From Sphingomonas endophytica (GTDB taxonomy: Bacteria; Pseudomonadota; Alphaproteobacteria; Sphingomonadales; Sphingomonadaceae), in the NCBI RefSeq assembly GCF_001476895.1, contig NZ_LDTB01000076.1, forward strand, positions 1 through 59,716: 59,716 nt of DNA, written 5' to 3'. Position numbers and translations under genes: made by a program. Numbering within the stretch: the first letter of the stretch is position 1; every line of letters starts with the position of its first letter. The notes under the pieces are model-generated. The model was not told the DNA's origin. It saw nothing but the letters and a program-made list of their open reading frames with translations, and made no database searches. Below, piece after piece: positions 35,518 to 44,057 of the stretch.

Positions 35518-36678
35518 TCATGCCTGAATATCGGCGGGCAGCAGCAGGTGCCCGAACGCCAGCAACGCCGCGCCGATCGCGGGCGAGTCCTCGGCCAGCG
35601 CGGCGGTGCGGATCGGCGCCAGCACCGGTGCGTGGCGCCCTTCGTGCTGCATCAGCGTCGCGGTCGCGCAGGCCAGCTGCTCGACCAGCGCGACCGGCAG
35701 GCGTCCGCCGACCAGCACCGCCCCGGGATTGAGCAGGCAACTGACCGCGATCAGCGGCTGGACCAGCGCCGCCGCCGCTCGCGACACCCAATCCTGCGCG
35801 ACCCCGACGACGCGGGGATCGTCGAGATCGAGCGTGTCGATCCCCGCGTCCCGGAGCGCGCGGTTGAGCCCCGCCAGCGACACGATCTCCTGCAGGGGCA
35901 CGCGGCGTCCGTCGCGGTCCTCGACCATCAGGAAACCGATCTCGCCGCTGCGCCCGTTCGCGCCGCGATCGTAGAAGGAATTGACCACCACACCGCCGCC
36001 CAGCCCGAAGGTGATGAGCAGGTAAAAGAAGCTGGCGTGCTGCTGCCCCAGCCCGAACTGCATCTCCCCGATCGCCGCCGCCGCCGCGTCATTCTCGACC
36101 GTGACCGGCAGATGGAGCGGATCGGCGAAGAGCGAGGCGACATCGTGCGTCGACCAGCGATCATAATCGGCGGGGCGGCCCGGCAGGTCGATCCGGCCAA
36201 GATCGTCGGGCAACGCGACCCCGATGCCGCTGAGCACGTCGGGTGCGATCCCGCCACGCCGCAGCAACTCGCCGACGTGCTCGCGGTAGAAGGCGCGGAC
36301 GTCATCGGGAGTCGGGAAGGCGGTTTCGCGGCTGATCCGCGCGCGCAACGTACCCTCGAAATCGACCGCCACCATCGTCAGGTGGTCGCGGTCGATATTG
36401 ACCCCGATCGCATAGGCACCGGCCGCGTTGACGACCAGCCGCGTCGCGGGCTGCCCGCGCCCGCCGCGCCGCTGCCCGGCGCTGGCCAACAGTCCCTCGT
36501 CGAGCAGGCGGTTGGTGATGTTCGAGATGGTCGCGGGCGTCAGCCCCGTGACCTCGGCGATCTCGGCACGGGTCGCGGTGCCCGCGACGCGGATCGCGTG
36601 GAGCACGACGCGCTGGTTGTGGAGCCCGGCATGTTCGATGTTCGCGCCGCTCAGCCGCGATTGCGGGGCGAGCGTCAC
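35518..36678 (-). CDS. ROK-family transcriptional regulator
   Basis: A 386-residue NagC/XylR-type regulator. The N-terminal winged helix-turn-helix (RAEIAEVTGLTPATISNITNRL, about residues 28-49) is followed by an actin-like ROK domain with GVNIDRDHLT, VENDAAAAAIGE, GLGGGVVV and LLNPGAVLVGG. The CxCGxxGC zinc motif usual in ROK proteins is missing: the region after SGEIGFLMVEDRDG carries no cysteines. The GTG start at 36678 overlaps the halogenase stop (GTGA), and its stop overlaps or abuts the GH2 start. It presumably senses a sugar from the GH2 substrate and controls this operon; inducer unknown. Confidence 0.88.
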   Translation of the reverse strand: MTLAPQSRLSGANIEHAGLHNQRVVLHAIRVAGTATRAEIAEVTGLTPATISNITNRLLDEGLLASAGQRRGGRGQPATRLVVNAAGAYAIGVNIDRDHLTMVAVDFEGTLRARISRETAFPTPDDVRAFYREHVGELLRRGGIAPDVLSGIGVALPDDLGRIDLPGRPADYDRWSTHDVASLFADPLHLPVTVENDAAAAAIGEMQFGLGQQHASFFYLLITFGLGGGVVVNSFYDRGANGRSGEIGFLMVEDRDGRRVPLQEIVSLAGLNRALRDAGIDTLDLDDPRVVGVAQDWVSRAAAALVQPLIAVSCLLNPGAVLVGGRLPVALVEQLACATATLMQHEGRHAPVLAPIRTAALAEDSPAIGAALLAFGHLLLPADIQA

Positions 36679-38180
36679 GCGACACCCGCATGGACGCGCG
36701 CCAGGAACGCGGCATGCGGCTCGGCATGGGCCAGCGTCCCGTCGATCGCGGCGCGCATCCGCGTCAGGCTGTCGCGCAGATCGGCATCGGCGACATGATC
36801 GGCCAGCGGGCTGTAGCGCGCTGGCAAATCGTCGAACCCGGCGTACATGCTGAGCCAGCTCGCGTCCTGGAACGTGTCCCATTCGCGGCGCACGAATTCG
36901 CCCGCCGCGCGCCACGCATCCAGCTTGGCGCGCAGGCCATCGGTCGGCGGGATCGCGCGGACATGATCCCAGAAGGGTTCGCCGATCCGCTGATTGCCGC
37001 TGTAATGGAGCATCAGGAAGTCGCGGATCCGCTCGAATTCCAGCACCGACTGGTTGTTGTAGGTGGCGGCCAGACGCGGGTCGCACGCGCGATCGGGGAA
37101 CAGCGGGATCAACCGTTCCAACCCCGACTGGATAAGCGTGATGCTGGTCGATTCCAGCGGTTCGAGGAACCCCGACGACAGGCCCAGCCCGATGACGTTG
37201 CGCTCCCAGAAGCGCGCGCGATGCCCGGCGGTAAAGCGGATGCGATTGGGCTCCGCCAGCGCCTCTCCCTCCAGCGCGGCGAGCAGCCCGTCCTCCGCAT
37301 CGGCGTCGTCGATGAAGTCCGAGCAATAGACATGGCCGTTGCCGACCCGGTGGCGCAGCGGAATGTGCCACCGCCATCCCGCCTCGGTCGCGGTCGCGGT
37401 GGTGAAGGGGCGGTGGACCTGCGCGGCCGTGCACGGGATCGCCACCGCGCGGTCGCACGGCAGCCAGTGTCGCCAGTCGACGAACGGCACGTCCAGCGCG
37501 TCGCCCAGCAACAGGCTGCGGAAACCGGAACAGTCGATCCACAGATCGCCCTCGACCCGCGCGCCGCTGTCGAGCGTCACGGCGGTGACGCGCCCGTCTT
37601 CACCATGGCGCGCGACGTCGGTGATCCGCGCGTCGATGTGCGCGACCTTGTTGGCCAGTGCGAGGCGTTTCAGGAGGGCCGCGAACTTCGACGCGTCGAA
37701 ATGGACCGCGAAATTGAACACGCCCAGATCGTTGGCGGGCCGGTCGACCGGCGGCAGGAACAGCCCGCGCTCCGCCAGCTGCGTGGCAAGGCAATAGGTG
37801 CCGAGCGGGGTGGTATCGCCCGCCGCCCGCAGCTTGAGCCAGTAATGATGGAAGGCGACACCGTGCGCGCCGACCCCGTACAGCCCGAACGGGTGGAAGA
37901 AGTCGTGCCCGCGCGCCTTCCAGTCGGCGAAGCGGATGCCGTATTTGATCGTCGCCTCGGTTTCGCGCAGCACATCGGCCTCGCCCAGATCGATCGCGGC
38001 GAAGAAGTCGCGGATCGCCGGAACGGTCGCCTCGCCGACGCCGATCGTCCCGATCGCCGAACTTTCGACGACCGTGATCGACAGCCGCAGATGCGCCAGC
38101 CGCCGCGCGAGGAACGTCGCGGCCATCCAGCCCGCCGTCCCCCCGCCGACGATCACGATCGACCGTATCGGATCACGCAT
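36675..38180 (-). CDS. Flavin-dependent tryptophan-halogenase-family protein
   Basis: A 501-residue flavoprotein. It has the FAD fold IVIVGGGTAGW at the N-terminus and the halogenase signature WxWxIP at 269-274 (GWRWHIPL). The catalytic Lys is at residue 79 (ATIKYGIRF), the same number as in PrnA, and Glu343 in LEPLESTS matches PrnA E346. That numbering supports ATG 38180 over 38222; GGGGGAGG precedes it. All core residues for hypochlorous acid or haloamine chemistry are kept. No NRPS/PKS genes are near. Instead the gene is coupled to a ROK regulator and GH2 gene and follows a TBDR, the TBDR-linked halogenase context known in sphingomonads and Caulobacter. The substrate is unknown. Confidence 0.9.
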   Translation of the reverse strand: MRDPIRSIVIVGGGTAGWMAATFLARRLAHLRLSITVVESSAIGTIGVGEATVPAIRDFFAAIDLGEADVLRETEATIKYGIRFADWKARGHDFFHPFGLYGVGAHGVAFHHYWLKLRAAGDTTPLGTYCLATQLAERGLFLPPVDRPANDLGVFNFAVHFDASKFAALLKRLALANKVAHIDARITDVARHGEDGRVTAVTLDSGARVEGDLWIDCSGFRSLLLGDALDVPFVDWRHWLPCDRAVAIPCTAAQVHRPFTTATATEAGWRWHIPLRHRVGNGHVYCSDFIDDADAEDGLLAALEGEALAEPNRIRFTAGHRARFWERNVIGLGLSSGFLEPLESTSITLIQSGLERLIPLFPDRACDPRLAATYNNQSVLEFERIRDFLMLHYSGNQRIGEPFWDHVRAIPPTDGLRAKLDAWRAAGEFVRREWDTFQDASWLSMYAGFDDLPARYSPLADHVADADLRDSLTRMRAAIDGTLAHAEPHAAFLARVHAGVA

Positions 38181-38262
38181 CTGAGTTTTCGCCTCCCCCA
38201 ACGATCCCTCACCGCCCGTCATGGCGAACGCGGCGAAATCGTTACGATGCCATAGCCTCTTC

Positions 38263-38356
38263 CGTCATCCCGGCGAAGGCCGGGATCCACGGCACCGCGA
38301 AAGCCGAAGCCGATAACGGTGCGGAGCCGTGGACCCCGGCTTGCGCCGGGGTGACG
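38263..38356. repeat. Intergenic hairpin repeat, GTCATCCCGGCG family (copy 3)
   Basis: CGTCATCCCGGCGAAGGCCG and CCCCGGCTTGCGCCGGGGTGACG are inverted ends, and inner GGATCCACGGC/GCCGTGGACC pairs extend the stem. It lies in the 251-bp gap between the TBDR stop and the halogenase start, so it could separate the two transcripts. Confidence 0.7.
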
Positions 38357-38431
38357 ATCGAGCGCGGCGCCGTCACGCTGTCCCGTCGCAAACGGGGCCA
38401 TCAATCGGCGATGGCCCCTTCATCGACCCGA

Positions 38432-41400
38432 TCAGAAGCGCGCGCGCACCCCGGCGATGAAGCGGCGCTCGTAGATGTTCTCGTTGAACACCTGATCTGT
38501 CCAGGTCAGGTAATAGCGCTCGGTCTCGCCGGTCAGGTTCGATGCCTGGCCGTAGATCGTGATGTTCGGCGTCACGTCGTAGGAGATCGAGGCGTCGAGA
38601 TAGTTGGTCGGCATCTGATATTGCGCCAGACCGGTGATGCCGCTGTAGTTGGACGATACCAGACGCTTCGAGCGATAATTGTACGCGACACGCGCCTGCA
38701 AACCGTACTTCTCGAACCACAAGGCGGCGTTCGCCTGATGCTTCGAATTGTCCTGGAACGGCTGGTTGTTGCCGGCCAGATCGACGAGGCCTGCGTCGCC
38801 CAGCGACAGCGTGTAATTGGCATCGACGCCAAAACCGCCGAAGAAGCCGTCGACGCCGTAATCGGCCAGCGACTGCCGTGCCGAGGCTTCGATGCCCTTC
38901 AGCGTGCCGCCTTCACCCTGCGCCAGCGTGTTGGTGACGACCGGGCGACGGATCACGCCGTCATTGTCGGGGATGTCGTTGCGGATCTCGGTCGTGCGGG
39001 TGATGAAGCTGTCGACCGCGATGTAGAATGCGCCGACCGCGACCAGGCTGGAGCGGCCGGTATAATATTCGAAGCTCGCCTCGACATTGGTCGCGCGCCA
39101 CGGGTTCAGGTTCGGGTTGCCCTCCGACGTGGCGGTCTGCGCCTCGAAGCGCGCCGGAGTGATCGTGGTGTTGATCGCATAGCCGACGTTCAGGCCCCCG
39201 CCCCACTGCTGGAAATCAAGCAGCGTCATCGTCTTCGAGAAAGCGGCGCGCGCGCGCAGCTTGCTGGTCAGATCGAAGGCGATGTTGATCGACGGCAGGA
39301 AGTCGGTGAACGACCGCTCGGTGCGCAGATCACCCGCGTCCACGCCCGAGACGCCATAGGGCTGCGGCGCGCCGACGATGTTCTGGCGGACGTTCAGGCG
39401 CGTGTTGACGACCTGCAACCCGCCGTTGGCGCGGAACGGCAGACCGGCCAGCTCGCCCTCGCCCGACACCTGCGCATAGCCCGAAATCTGGCGCGTGTTG
39501 ACGTCGAACGACAGCGCCGGGTTCACCAGGTTCTGGCTGCCCGGATAGAATTTGTTCTGCCACGCCTCGCTATTGTCCATCGCCTTGGGATCAAGGACGT
39601 AGAGATTCGGCGCCCCCTGCGCCGGCAGCGCATATTGCTTGATCAGCCCGGCAAAGATCGGGTCGGTGGCCTGCCGCGTCAGACCAGCGGTGTAGGCGAC
39701 GCCCGCCGCGTCGCGGACCGAGCACTTGTTGTCGTTCAGGTTGACGTCGAACGCCTTCCACTTGACCAGGCAGCCGGCCGCCGGATTGCCGGCGTTGTCG
39801 CGATTGCCGGCGTAGAAGGGCGAGACGCGGTCGAAGGTGAACTGGTCGACGCTGCGCTCGCCATAGCGCGCGCCGAACGACAGCTTCACCTGATCGTTCG
39901 CCTGCCATTCGGCATCGGCGCGCAACGCCCAGATGTCGCCGTTCTGATACTGGTTGCCCTCCGACGAGATCGTCTTCAGCCCGTAGCGCGAAGGGTCGGA
40001 CGCCTGCGCCAGGAACGCCGGCGAGAAGCCGAAGACCGGCGCGCCGCTCGAATAATCGACCGTCGCGGTCTGGCTGTAGATCGAATAGCCGGTCGGGTTG
40101 AACTTGACGTCGCCGCCCGGATAATTGCCGTCACCGTTATACGCCCATTGCCGCCCGTTGGTCAGGCTGAACTGCGTGTACGACTGGTCGCGGTTGCGCG
40201 ATGCCTTGCCATAGATGCCGCGCACCGTCGCCTTGAACGTCTCGGAAGGCTTCCAGTCGAGTTGCAGATTGTAGTTCTGCGACTCGCTCTTGGTGCGGAA
40301 CGTCTCGGCATAGCTGTCGAAGTTCGGCAGGCTGTAGGTATATTCCTGCACGGTGTTGACGTTGCGGCCCTGATAGACCGCACCGGTGTCGCGCGACTTG
40401 GTCGGCAGGAACGGCGACGACAGCCAGTCGACGTTCTGGAACTGGAAACCGGCGGTGCGGTCATATTGCGTCTGGCGCGTGTAGAAGGCGTCGGCGGTCA
40501 GTTGCAGCGCGTCGTTGATCTCGAACTGCAACGACGCGTTCGCGCCGAAGCGCTGACGGTCCGTGACGCGGTTCCAGGCGGTGTGCGACTGCGGCGTGAT
40601 GAATGCGTCATTGGCATCACCATCGCCGTTGACGTCGTAACCGACGATCGCACCCGAACTGTCGCGGACCGCCTTGCCACGGCTGACGCCGTTGTTGCCG
40701 ACCGCAAAGTCGCCGGGGTTGGTGGCGCTTCCGCTCTCGTTGCGCAACGCGACGCCGTAATCCTGGAGCCCACGAAAGCTGTTGCCGAGCGTCAGGTCGC
40801 TGTACGCCGCCGACACCAGCAGGCCGACACGCTCGCCGTGGAAGGCGATCAGGCCGTTGGCGGACGGGTTCAGCTTCTTCGTGCGGTCGCCATATTGCCC
40901 TTCGGCGGCGGCGGAGAAGGTCAGCCCGCGCTTTAGGTCGAACGGACGGCGCGTCAGCAGGTCGACGGTGCCCGACAGGCCCGCCTGCTGGAGCGAGGCG
41001 GTCGGCGACTTGAACACGGTCGCGCCCGAAAAGAGCTGCGACGGAATGTCGGTGAAGTTCGGCTGCACGGTCGTGACCGAGTTCGCGCCGAGGAATTGCT
41101 CGCCGTTCAGCAGCGTCGTCACCTGCGGCAGGCCGCGGATGTTGACCGCAGCACCTTCACCCGCATCACGGCGGATCTGCACGCCCGCGATACGCTGGAG
41201 CGAGTCGGAAATGGTGACGTCGGGCAGCTTGCCGATGTCCTGCGCGCTGATCGCCTCGACCACGCTGTCCGCGTTGCGCTTCACCTCGATCGCGCGCGCC
41301 TGCGAGGCGCGGATGCCGGTGACGACGATATCGCTGGCCGCGTCATCGGCCTGCGTCGGCGCGGCGACCTGATCGGCGGAGGTGGCGACGGCGTCCGGAG

Positions 41401-41494
41401 CAGCGGTCTGGGCGGAGGCGTCGGCCGTCATGACGACCAGCGCGAATGGCGAAACGGCGCCCAGCATCGCGCGGCGCGCAGTGACCTTGATCAT
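38432..41494 (-). CDS. TonB-dependent receptor, Xanthomonas/Caulobacter type (TIGR01782-like)
   Basis: This 1020-residue outer-membrane receptor has a Sec signal ending DASAQT, a TonB box region DIVVTGIRASQ, a plug (ISDSLQRIAGVQIRRDAGEG, VNIRGLPQVTTLLNGEQF) and a 22-strand-type barrel ending in F (ERRFIAGVRARF). The GIRASQARAIEVKRNADSVVEAI start is typical of the large carbohydrate-linked subgroup, so a glycan oligomer is the likely cargo. ATG 41494 has GGGGAGAGG upstream. It precedes the halogenase-ROK-GH2 genes on the same strand, and a lactonase gene lies behind it. Regulation by the ROK protein is plausible. Confidence 0.92.
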   Translation of the reverse strand: MIKVTARRAMLGAVSPFALVVMTADASAQTAAPDAVATSADQVAAPTQADDAASDIVVTGIRASQARAIEVKRNADSVVEAISAQDIGKLPDVTISDSLQRIAGVQIRRDAGEGAAVNIRGLPQVTTLLNGEQFLGANSVTTVQPNFTDIPSQLFSGATVFKSPTASLQQAGLSGTVDLLTRRPFDLKRGLTFSAAAEGQYGDRTKKLNPSANGLIAFHGERVGLLVSAAYSDLTLGNSFRGLQDYGVALRNESGSATNPGDFAVGNNGVSRGKAVRDSSGAIVGYDVNGDGDANDAFITPQSHTAWNRVTDRQRFGANASLQFEINDALQLTADAFYTRQTQYDRTAGFQFQNVDWLSSPFLPTKSRDTGAVYQGRNVNTVQEYTYSLPNFDSYAETFRTKSESQNYNLQLDWKPSETFKATVRGIYGKASRNRDQSYTQFSLTNGRQWAYNGDGNYPGGDVKFNPTGYSIYSQTATVDYSSGAPVFGFSPAFLAQASDPSRYGLKTISSEGNQYQNGDIWALRADAEWQANDQVKLSFGARYGERSVDQFTFDRVSPFYAGNRDNAGNPAAGCLVKWKAFDVNLNDNKCSVRDAAGVAYTAGLTRQATDPIFAGLIKQYALPAQGAPNLYVLDPKAMDNSEAWQNKFYPGSQNLVNPALSFDVNTRQISGYAQVSGEGELAGLPFRANGGLQVVNTRLNVRQNIVGAPQPYGVSGVDAGDLRTERSFTDFLPSINIAFDLTSKLRARAAFSKTMTLLDFQQWGGGLNVGYAINTTITPARFEAQTATSEGNPNLNPWRATNVEASFEYYTGRSSLVAVGAFYIAVDSFITRTTEIRNDIPDNDGVIRRPVVTNTLAQGEGGTLKGIEASARQSLADYGVDGFFGGFGVDANYTLSLGDAGLVDLAGNNQPFQDNSKHQANAALWFEKYGLQARVAYNYRSKRLVSSNYSGITGLAQYQMPTNYLDASISYDVTPNITIYGQASNLTGETERYYLTWTDQVFNENIYERRFIAGVRARF

Positions 41495-41547
41495 CAACCT
41501 CTCCCCTCTTCATTCCTGAAAGCGCGTTTTATTAAATCACGCATCTT

Positions 41548-41578
41548 TATTTATTCAACTTGGGTACGGCCCTGTCAA
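41548..41578 (-). promoter_or_regulatory. Promoter candidate for the 1020-residue TBDR
   Basis: On the minus strand a consensus TTGACA (41578-41573) is followed by AATAAA after 17 bp or TAAATA after 19 bp, in an AT-rich stretch unusual for this genome. It lies about 55-85 bp upstream of the TBDR ATG, leaving an AT-rich 5' leader. Confidence 0.5.
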
Positions 41579-41616
41579 GGCGGGCAGAGGACACGCCCGC
41601 CGCCTTTTCGCTTTTT
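41579..41616. terminator. Hairpin between the lactonase gene and the TBDR promoter
   Basis: GGCGGGC (41579-41585) and GCCCGCC (41595-41601) form a 7-bp stem with a 9-nt loop. Plus-strand T-runs follow at 41605-41608 and 41612-41616, and these are A-runs upstream on the minus strand. It sits just after the lactonase stop and just before the TBDR -35, so it may insulate the two units although the U-tract faces the other way. Confidence 0.45.
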
Positions 41617-41651
41617 CAGCGCAATTTCAATGCTTCATTTGGTCAGGTCGG

Positions 41652-42758
41652 CTACTCGCCGATGAACACGACTCCGGGCAAGCGCAAGGCGACTGTCGCC
41701 GGTCCCAGCGTGCCGTCCGTTCGCAACGGCAATTGCGTGATCGTGCCCGCGCGCTGGTTCGCAACCAGCATGTCCCTACCACGCAACCGGAAGAAGCGTG
41801 GCCAGTGCCCGCCACAGCCGGCGTGCTGGAGCAGTCGCAGGCCGCCATCCGGTGCGACCGCATAGACTGCGATACTGTCATGCCCCCGGTTCGACACATA
41901 AAGGCGCGTGACCGTCGGGTTCAGCGCGATGTGCGCGCCATACGACGTACCGTGAAAATCCGCCGGGAGCGTCGACAGCACGGCCCGTTCCACGAACTCC
42001 CCATCCGGCCCCGCGTCCAAGATCGTGACGGTATTCGCCAGTTCGGTCACCAGATAGGCGACCGGCAGACGCGGGTGGCGAGCCAGGTGGCGCGGGCCGG
42101 AACCGGCCGGTGCGCGATAGGCGATCGAGGTACGGGCGATCCGCCCGGTGCGCGCATCGCGGTGATGCGCGAATACCGCATCCGCACCCAGATCGACCGA
42201 ATGGAGGATCGCGCCGTCGTTCGTGAAGCCCACCCAGTGCGCGTGCGGCCCCGCCTGTCGCTCGACATTCGGGCCACGCCCGGTGTGCGCGACGATCTGC
42301 GCGGCGCCCCGCGGCATTCCACTGCCGCGATCCAGCGACCACAAGGCGACGCTGCCGCTCGAATAATTGGCGACCGCCAGCGCGCGACCGTCCGGGGCAA
42401 GCGCGGCGTGGCAGGGGTCAGCGCCGCCGGTCGACAGGCCGGCGAGCCTGCGAAATCGCGCGTCGTAGACCCCGAGCCCGCCCTCGGCCCGTTCGTCGAG
42501 CAGGTAGCGCAGCCGCCCGCCGGGGCGCGTCACGCCGAACGACACGTTACGGATCGCGGCGTCGGCGGAACCCGCGCGCCAGTGTCCGCCGCCATCGATC
42601 AGCGGCACCAGCCCGGCCCCGCCTTCATTGGCGTAAGTGCCGGCAAACAGGCCCGCGCCTTCCGCCGCGTGAGCGGCGCGTCCCGCCGACAGACCGGCGG
42701 CGAGGAGGCCGCCCAGGACAAGGCGGCGGCGGGGCAGCGGCGGGGAACGATCGTGCAT
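41652..42758 (-). CDS. Lactonase-family seven-bladed beta-propeller protein (Tat-type signal)
   Basis: A 368-residue protein of the YbhE/Pgl-type 6-phosphogluconolactonase fold. PRRRLVLGGLLAAGLSAG gives a twin-arginine-like signal with AHAA cleavage, so it is periplasmic, unlike cytosolic Pgl. Propeller repeats include DPCHAALAPDGRALAVANYSSG, AHWVGFTNDG, GPRHLARHPRLPVAYLV and GTSYGAHIALNP; the HxxxxxPDG and GPRH motifs are lactonase hallmarks. ATG 42758 has a strong AAAGGGGGA ribosome-binding site. It may open sugar lactones near the TBDR/GH2 pathway; the substrate is not shown. It is divergent from the SPFH gene. Confidence 0.83.
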   Translation of the reverse strand: MHDRSPPLPRRRLVLGGLLAAGLSAGRAAHAAEGAGLFAGTYANEGGAGLVPLIDGGGHWRAGSADAAIRNVSFGVTRPGGRLRYLLDERAEGGLGVYDARFRRLAGLSTGGADPCHAALAPDGRALAVANYSSGSVALWSLDRGSGMPRGAAQIVAHTGRGPNVERQAGPHAHWVGFTNDGAILHSVDLGADAVFAHHRDARTGRIARTSIAYRAPAGSGPRHLARHPRLPVAYLVTELANTVTILDAGPDGEFVERAVLSTLPADFHGTSYGAHIALNPTVTRLYVSNRGHDSIAVYAVAPDGGLRLLQHAGCGGHWPRFFRLRGRDMLVANQRAGTITQLPLRTDGTLGPATVALRLPGVVFIGE

Positions 42759-42830
42759 TCCCCCTTTCGACGCCGCCGGCCCGCCGCCGTCAAGGGGGCG
42801 CATGGTCGCGGATCGCACCTTGCATCGCAC

Positions 42831-42860
42831 TCAATTTGATATATATGTGATATCATATTT
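42831..42860 (+). promoter_or_regulatory. AT-rich promoter/operator upstream of the SPFH gene
   Basis: This 30-bp stretch is almost pure A/T in a GC-rich genome and contains the palindrome TGATATCA (42848-42855). It ends just before the AGGGAGGA ribosome-binding site of the SPFH gene. Melting or regulator binding is plausible. Confidence 0.45.
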
Positions 42861-42873
42861 AGGGAGGAACGTT

Positions 42874-43767
42874 GTGGAACAGGGGAGTCTCACTCGCTCG
42901 CACGAACGGCGCGCGGCAACGACCAGCGGCTTTCCGTTGCTGGCCATCGCCGTCCTGCTGATCGCCACGGCGCTGGTCTTCATCGTCCGGCTCGCGACCG
43001 AAGTGGATGGGCCGATCCTGTCCCCGGTTCCGGCGCTCTGCGCGCTCGGCGCCGTGTTCGTCGCCGCCGGCTTCTACATGCTGCAACCCAATCAGGCGGC
43101 GGCGATCACGCTGTTCGGCAGCTATGCCGGCACCGACCGTACGCCGGGCCTGCGCTGGACGCTGCCGTGGCTGCTTCGTCGCAAGGTTTCGGTGCGCGCC
43201 AACAACGTCATCTCGGAACGGATCAAGGTCAACGACCTGCGCGGCAATCCGATCGAGATGGCGGCGCAGGTGGTCTGGCGCGTCGTCGACACGGCGCAGG
43301 CGCTGTTCGACGTCGACGACTACAAGGCGTTCGTCAACGTCCAGATCGAGGCGGCGGTGCGCACGATCGGCTCTCGCTATCCCTATGACGATTACGCGCA
43401 TCAGGAGGTGACGCTGCGCGGCAACCACGACACGGTCGGCGCGGAACTGCGGGCCGAACTGATCGCGCGTCTCTCGGTCGCGGGGATCACCGTGGACGAG
43501 TGCGGCTTCACGCATCTGGCCTATGCGCAGGAGATCGCGGGCGCGATGCTGCGCCGGCAACAGGCGCAGGCGGTGGTCGCGGCGCGCACGACGCTGGTGG
43601 AGGGTGCGGTGGGGATGGTGGAACTCGCGCTGGACCAATTGTCGGCCAAGAACGTCGTCGAGCTGGACGACGAGCGGCGTGCGGCGATGGTGTCGAACCT
43701 GATGGTGGTGCTCTGCGGCGAGCGCGATACCCAGCCTGTCGTCAACGCCGGCTCGCTTTACCAGTAA
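42874..43767 (+). CDS. SPFH (band 7) domain membrane protein
   Basis: A 297-residue protein with two N-terminal hydrophobic segments ([17 protein letters not shown] and [16 protein letters not shown]). The SPFH core ([57 protein letters not shown]) and a C-terminal helical region with [19 protein letters not shown] follow. Family members form membrane microdomain scaffolds. I chose GTG 42874 because AGGGAGGA lies 5-12 nt upstream; the frame opens to 42802 without support. Four bases after its stop begins an RHH-type DNA-binding protein, so the pair is one operon. The role here is unknown. Confidence 0.85.
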   Translation: MEQGSLTRSHERRAATTSGFPLLAIAVLLIATALVFIVRLATEVDGPILSPVPALCALGAVFVAAGFYMLQPNQAAAITLFGSYAGTDRTPGLRWTLPWLLRRKVSVRANNVISERIKVNDLRGNPIEMAAQVVWRVVDTAQALFDVDDYKAFVNVQIEAAVRTIGSRYPYDDYAHQEVTLRGNHDTVGAELRAELIARLSVAGITVDECGFTHLAYAQEIAGAMLRRQQAQAVVAARTTLVEGAVGMVELALDQLSAKNVVELDDERRAAMVSNLMVVLCGERDTQPVVNAGSLYQ

Positions 43768-43771
43768 CGCG

Positions 43772-43984
43772 ATGGCGCCCCCTCCCCGCAAGGCGTTTCC
43801 GCTGCGTCTCGACCCCGCGCTGCACGCCGCGATCGAGCGCTCGGCGGCCGGCGACCTGCGCAGCGTCAACGCGCAGGTCGAATGCCTGCTGCGCGAGGCA
43901 CTGGCGCGGCGGGGCGTGAAGCTCGATGCGCCCACCCCCGCGCGCCGTGGGCGCCCGCCCCGGGACGGCGCGGACGACGCGTGA
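43772..43984 (+). CDS. Arc-type ribbon-helix-helix protein
   Basis: A 70-residue protein. The N-terminal strand KAFPLRLDPALHAAIERSA and helix RSVNAQVECLLREAL match the Arc/CopG ribbon-helix-helix fold, followed by a basic Pro/Arg tail. It begins 4 nt after the SPFH stop. A toxin-antitoxin reading was considered, but no toxin gene is adjacent. In other alphaproteobacteria the same two-gene pair recurs, so regulation or scaffolding linked to the SPFH protein is the simplest inference. Confidence 0.78.
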   Translation: MAPPPRKAFPLRLDPALHAAIERSAAGDLRSVNAQVECLLREALARRGVKLDAPTPARRGRPPRDGADDA

Positions 43985-44057
43985 CGAAGGGTTGACCCGT
44001 CACCGGTGTAGCGGCGAACGTACGCCGCACGCTCCGACGGAAGGATTCCTCCTCTAC

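Noticed and set aside
33140..35527. 795-codon plus-strand frame opposite the GH2 gene
   Set aside because: Shadow of the GH2 coding strand; no motifs, and it lies entirely inside the glycosidase gene.
35492..35791. Upstream extension of the GH2 frame
   Set aside because: It runs through the ROK gene in another phase and would hide the signal peptide; ATG 35491 with AAGGGAA is better.
36679..37542. Upstream extension of the ROK regulator frame to 674 codons
   Set aside because: The extension is antisense-phase to the halogenase gene on the same strand and has no domain; the GTG at 36678 gives a normal ROK protein.
36675..38180. Halogenase as part of a natural-product cluster
   Set aside because: No NRPS, PKS, prenyltransferase or tailoring genes are nearby; the context is TBDR, ROK and glycosidase.
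19296..41494. CRISPR array or tandem-repeat array
   Set aside because: The repeated hairpins are single dispersed elements without regular spacers or cas genes.
43772..43984. RHH protein as a toxin-antitoxin antitoxin
   Set aside because: No RelE/ParE/HicA-like toxin gene is adjacent; the partner is an SPFH membrane protein.
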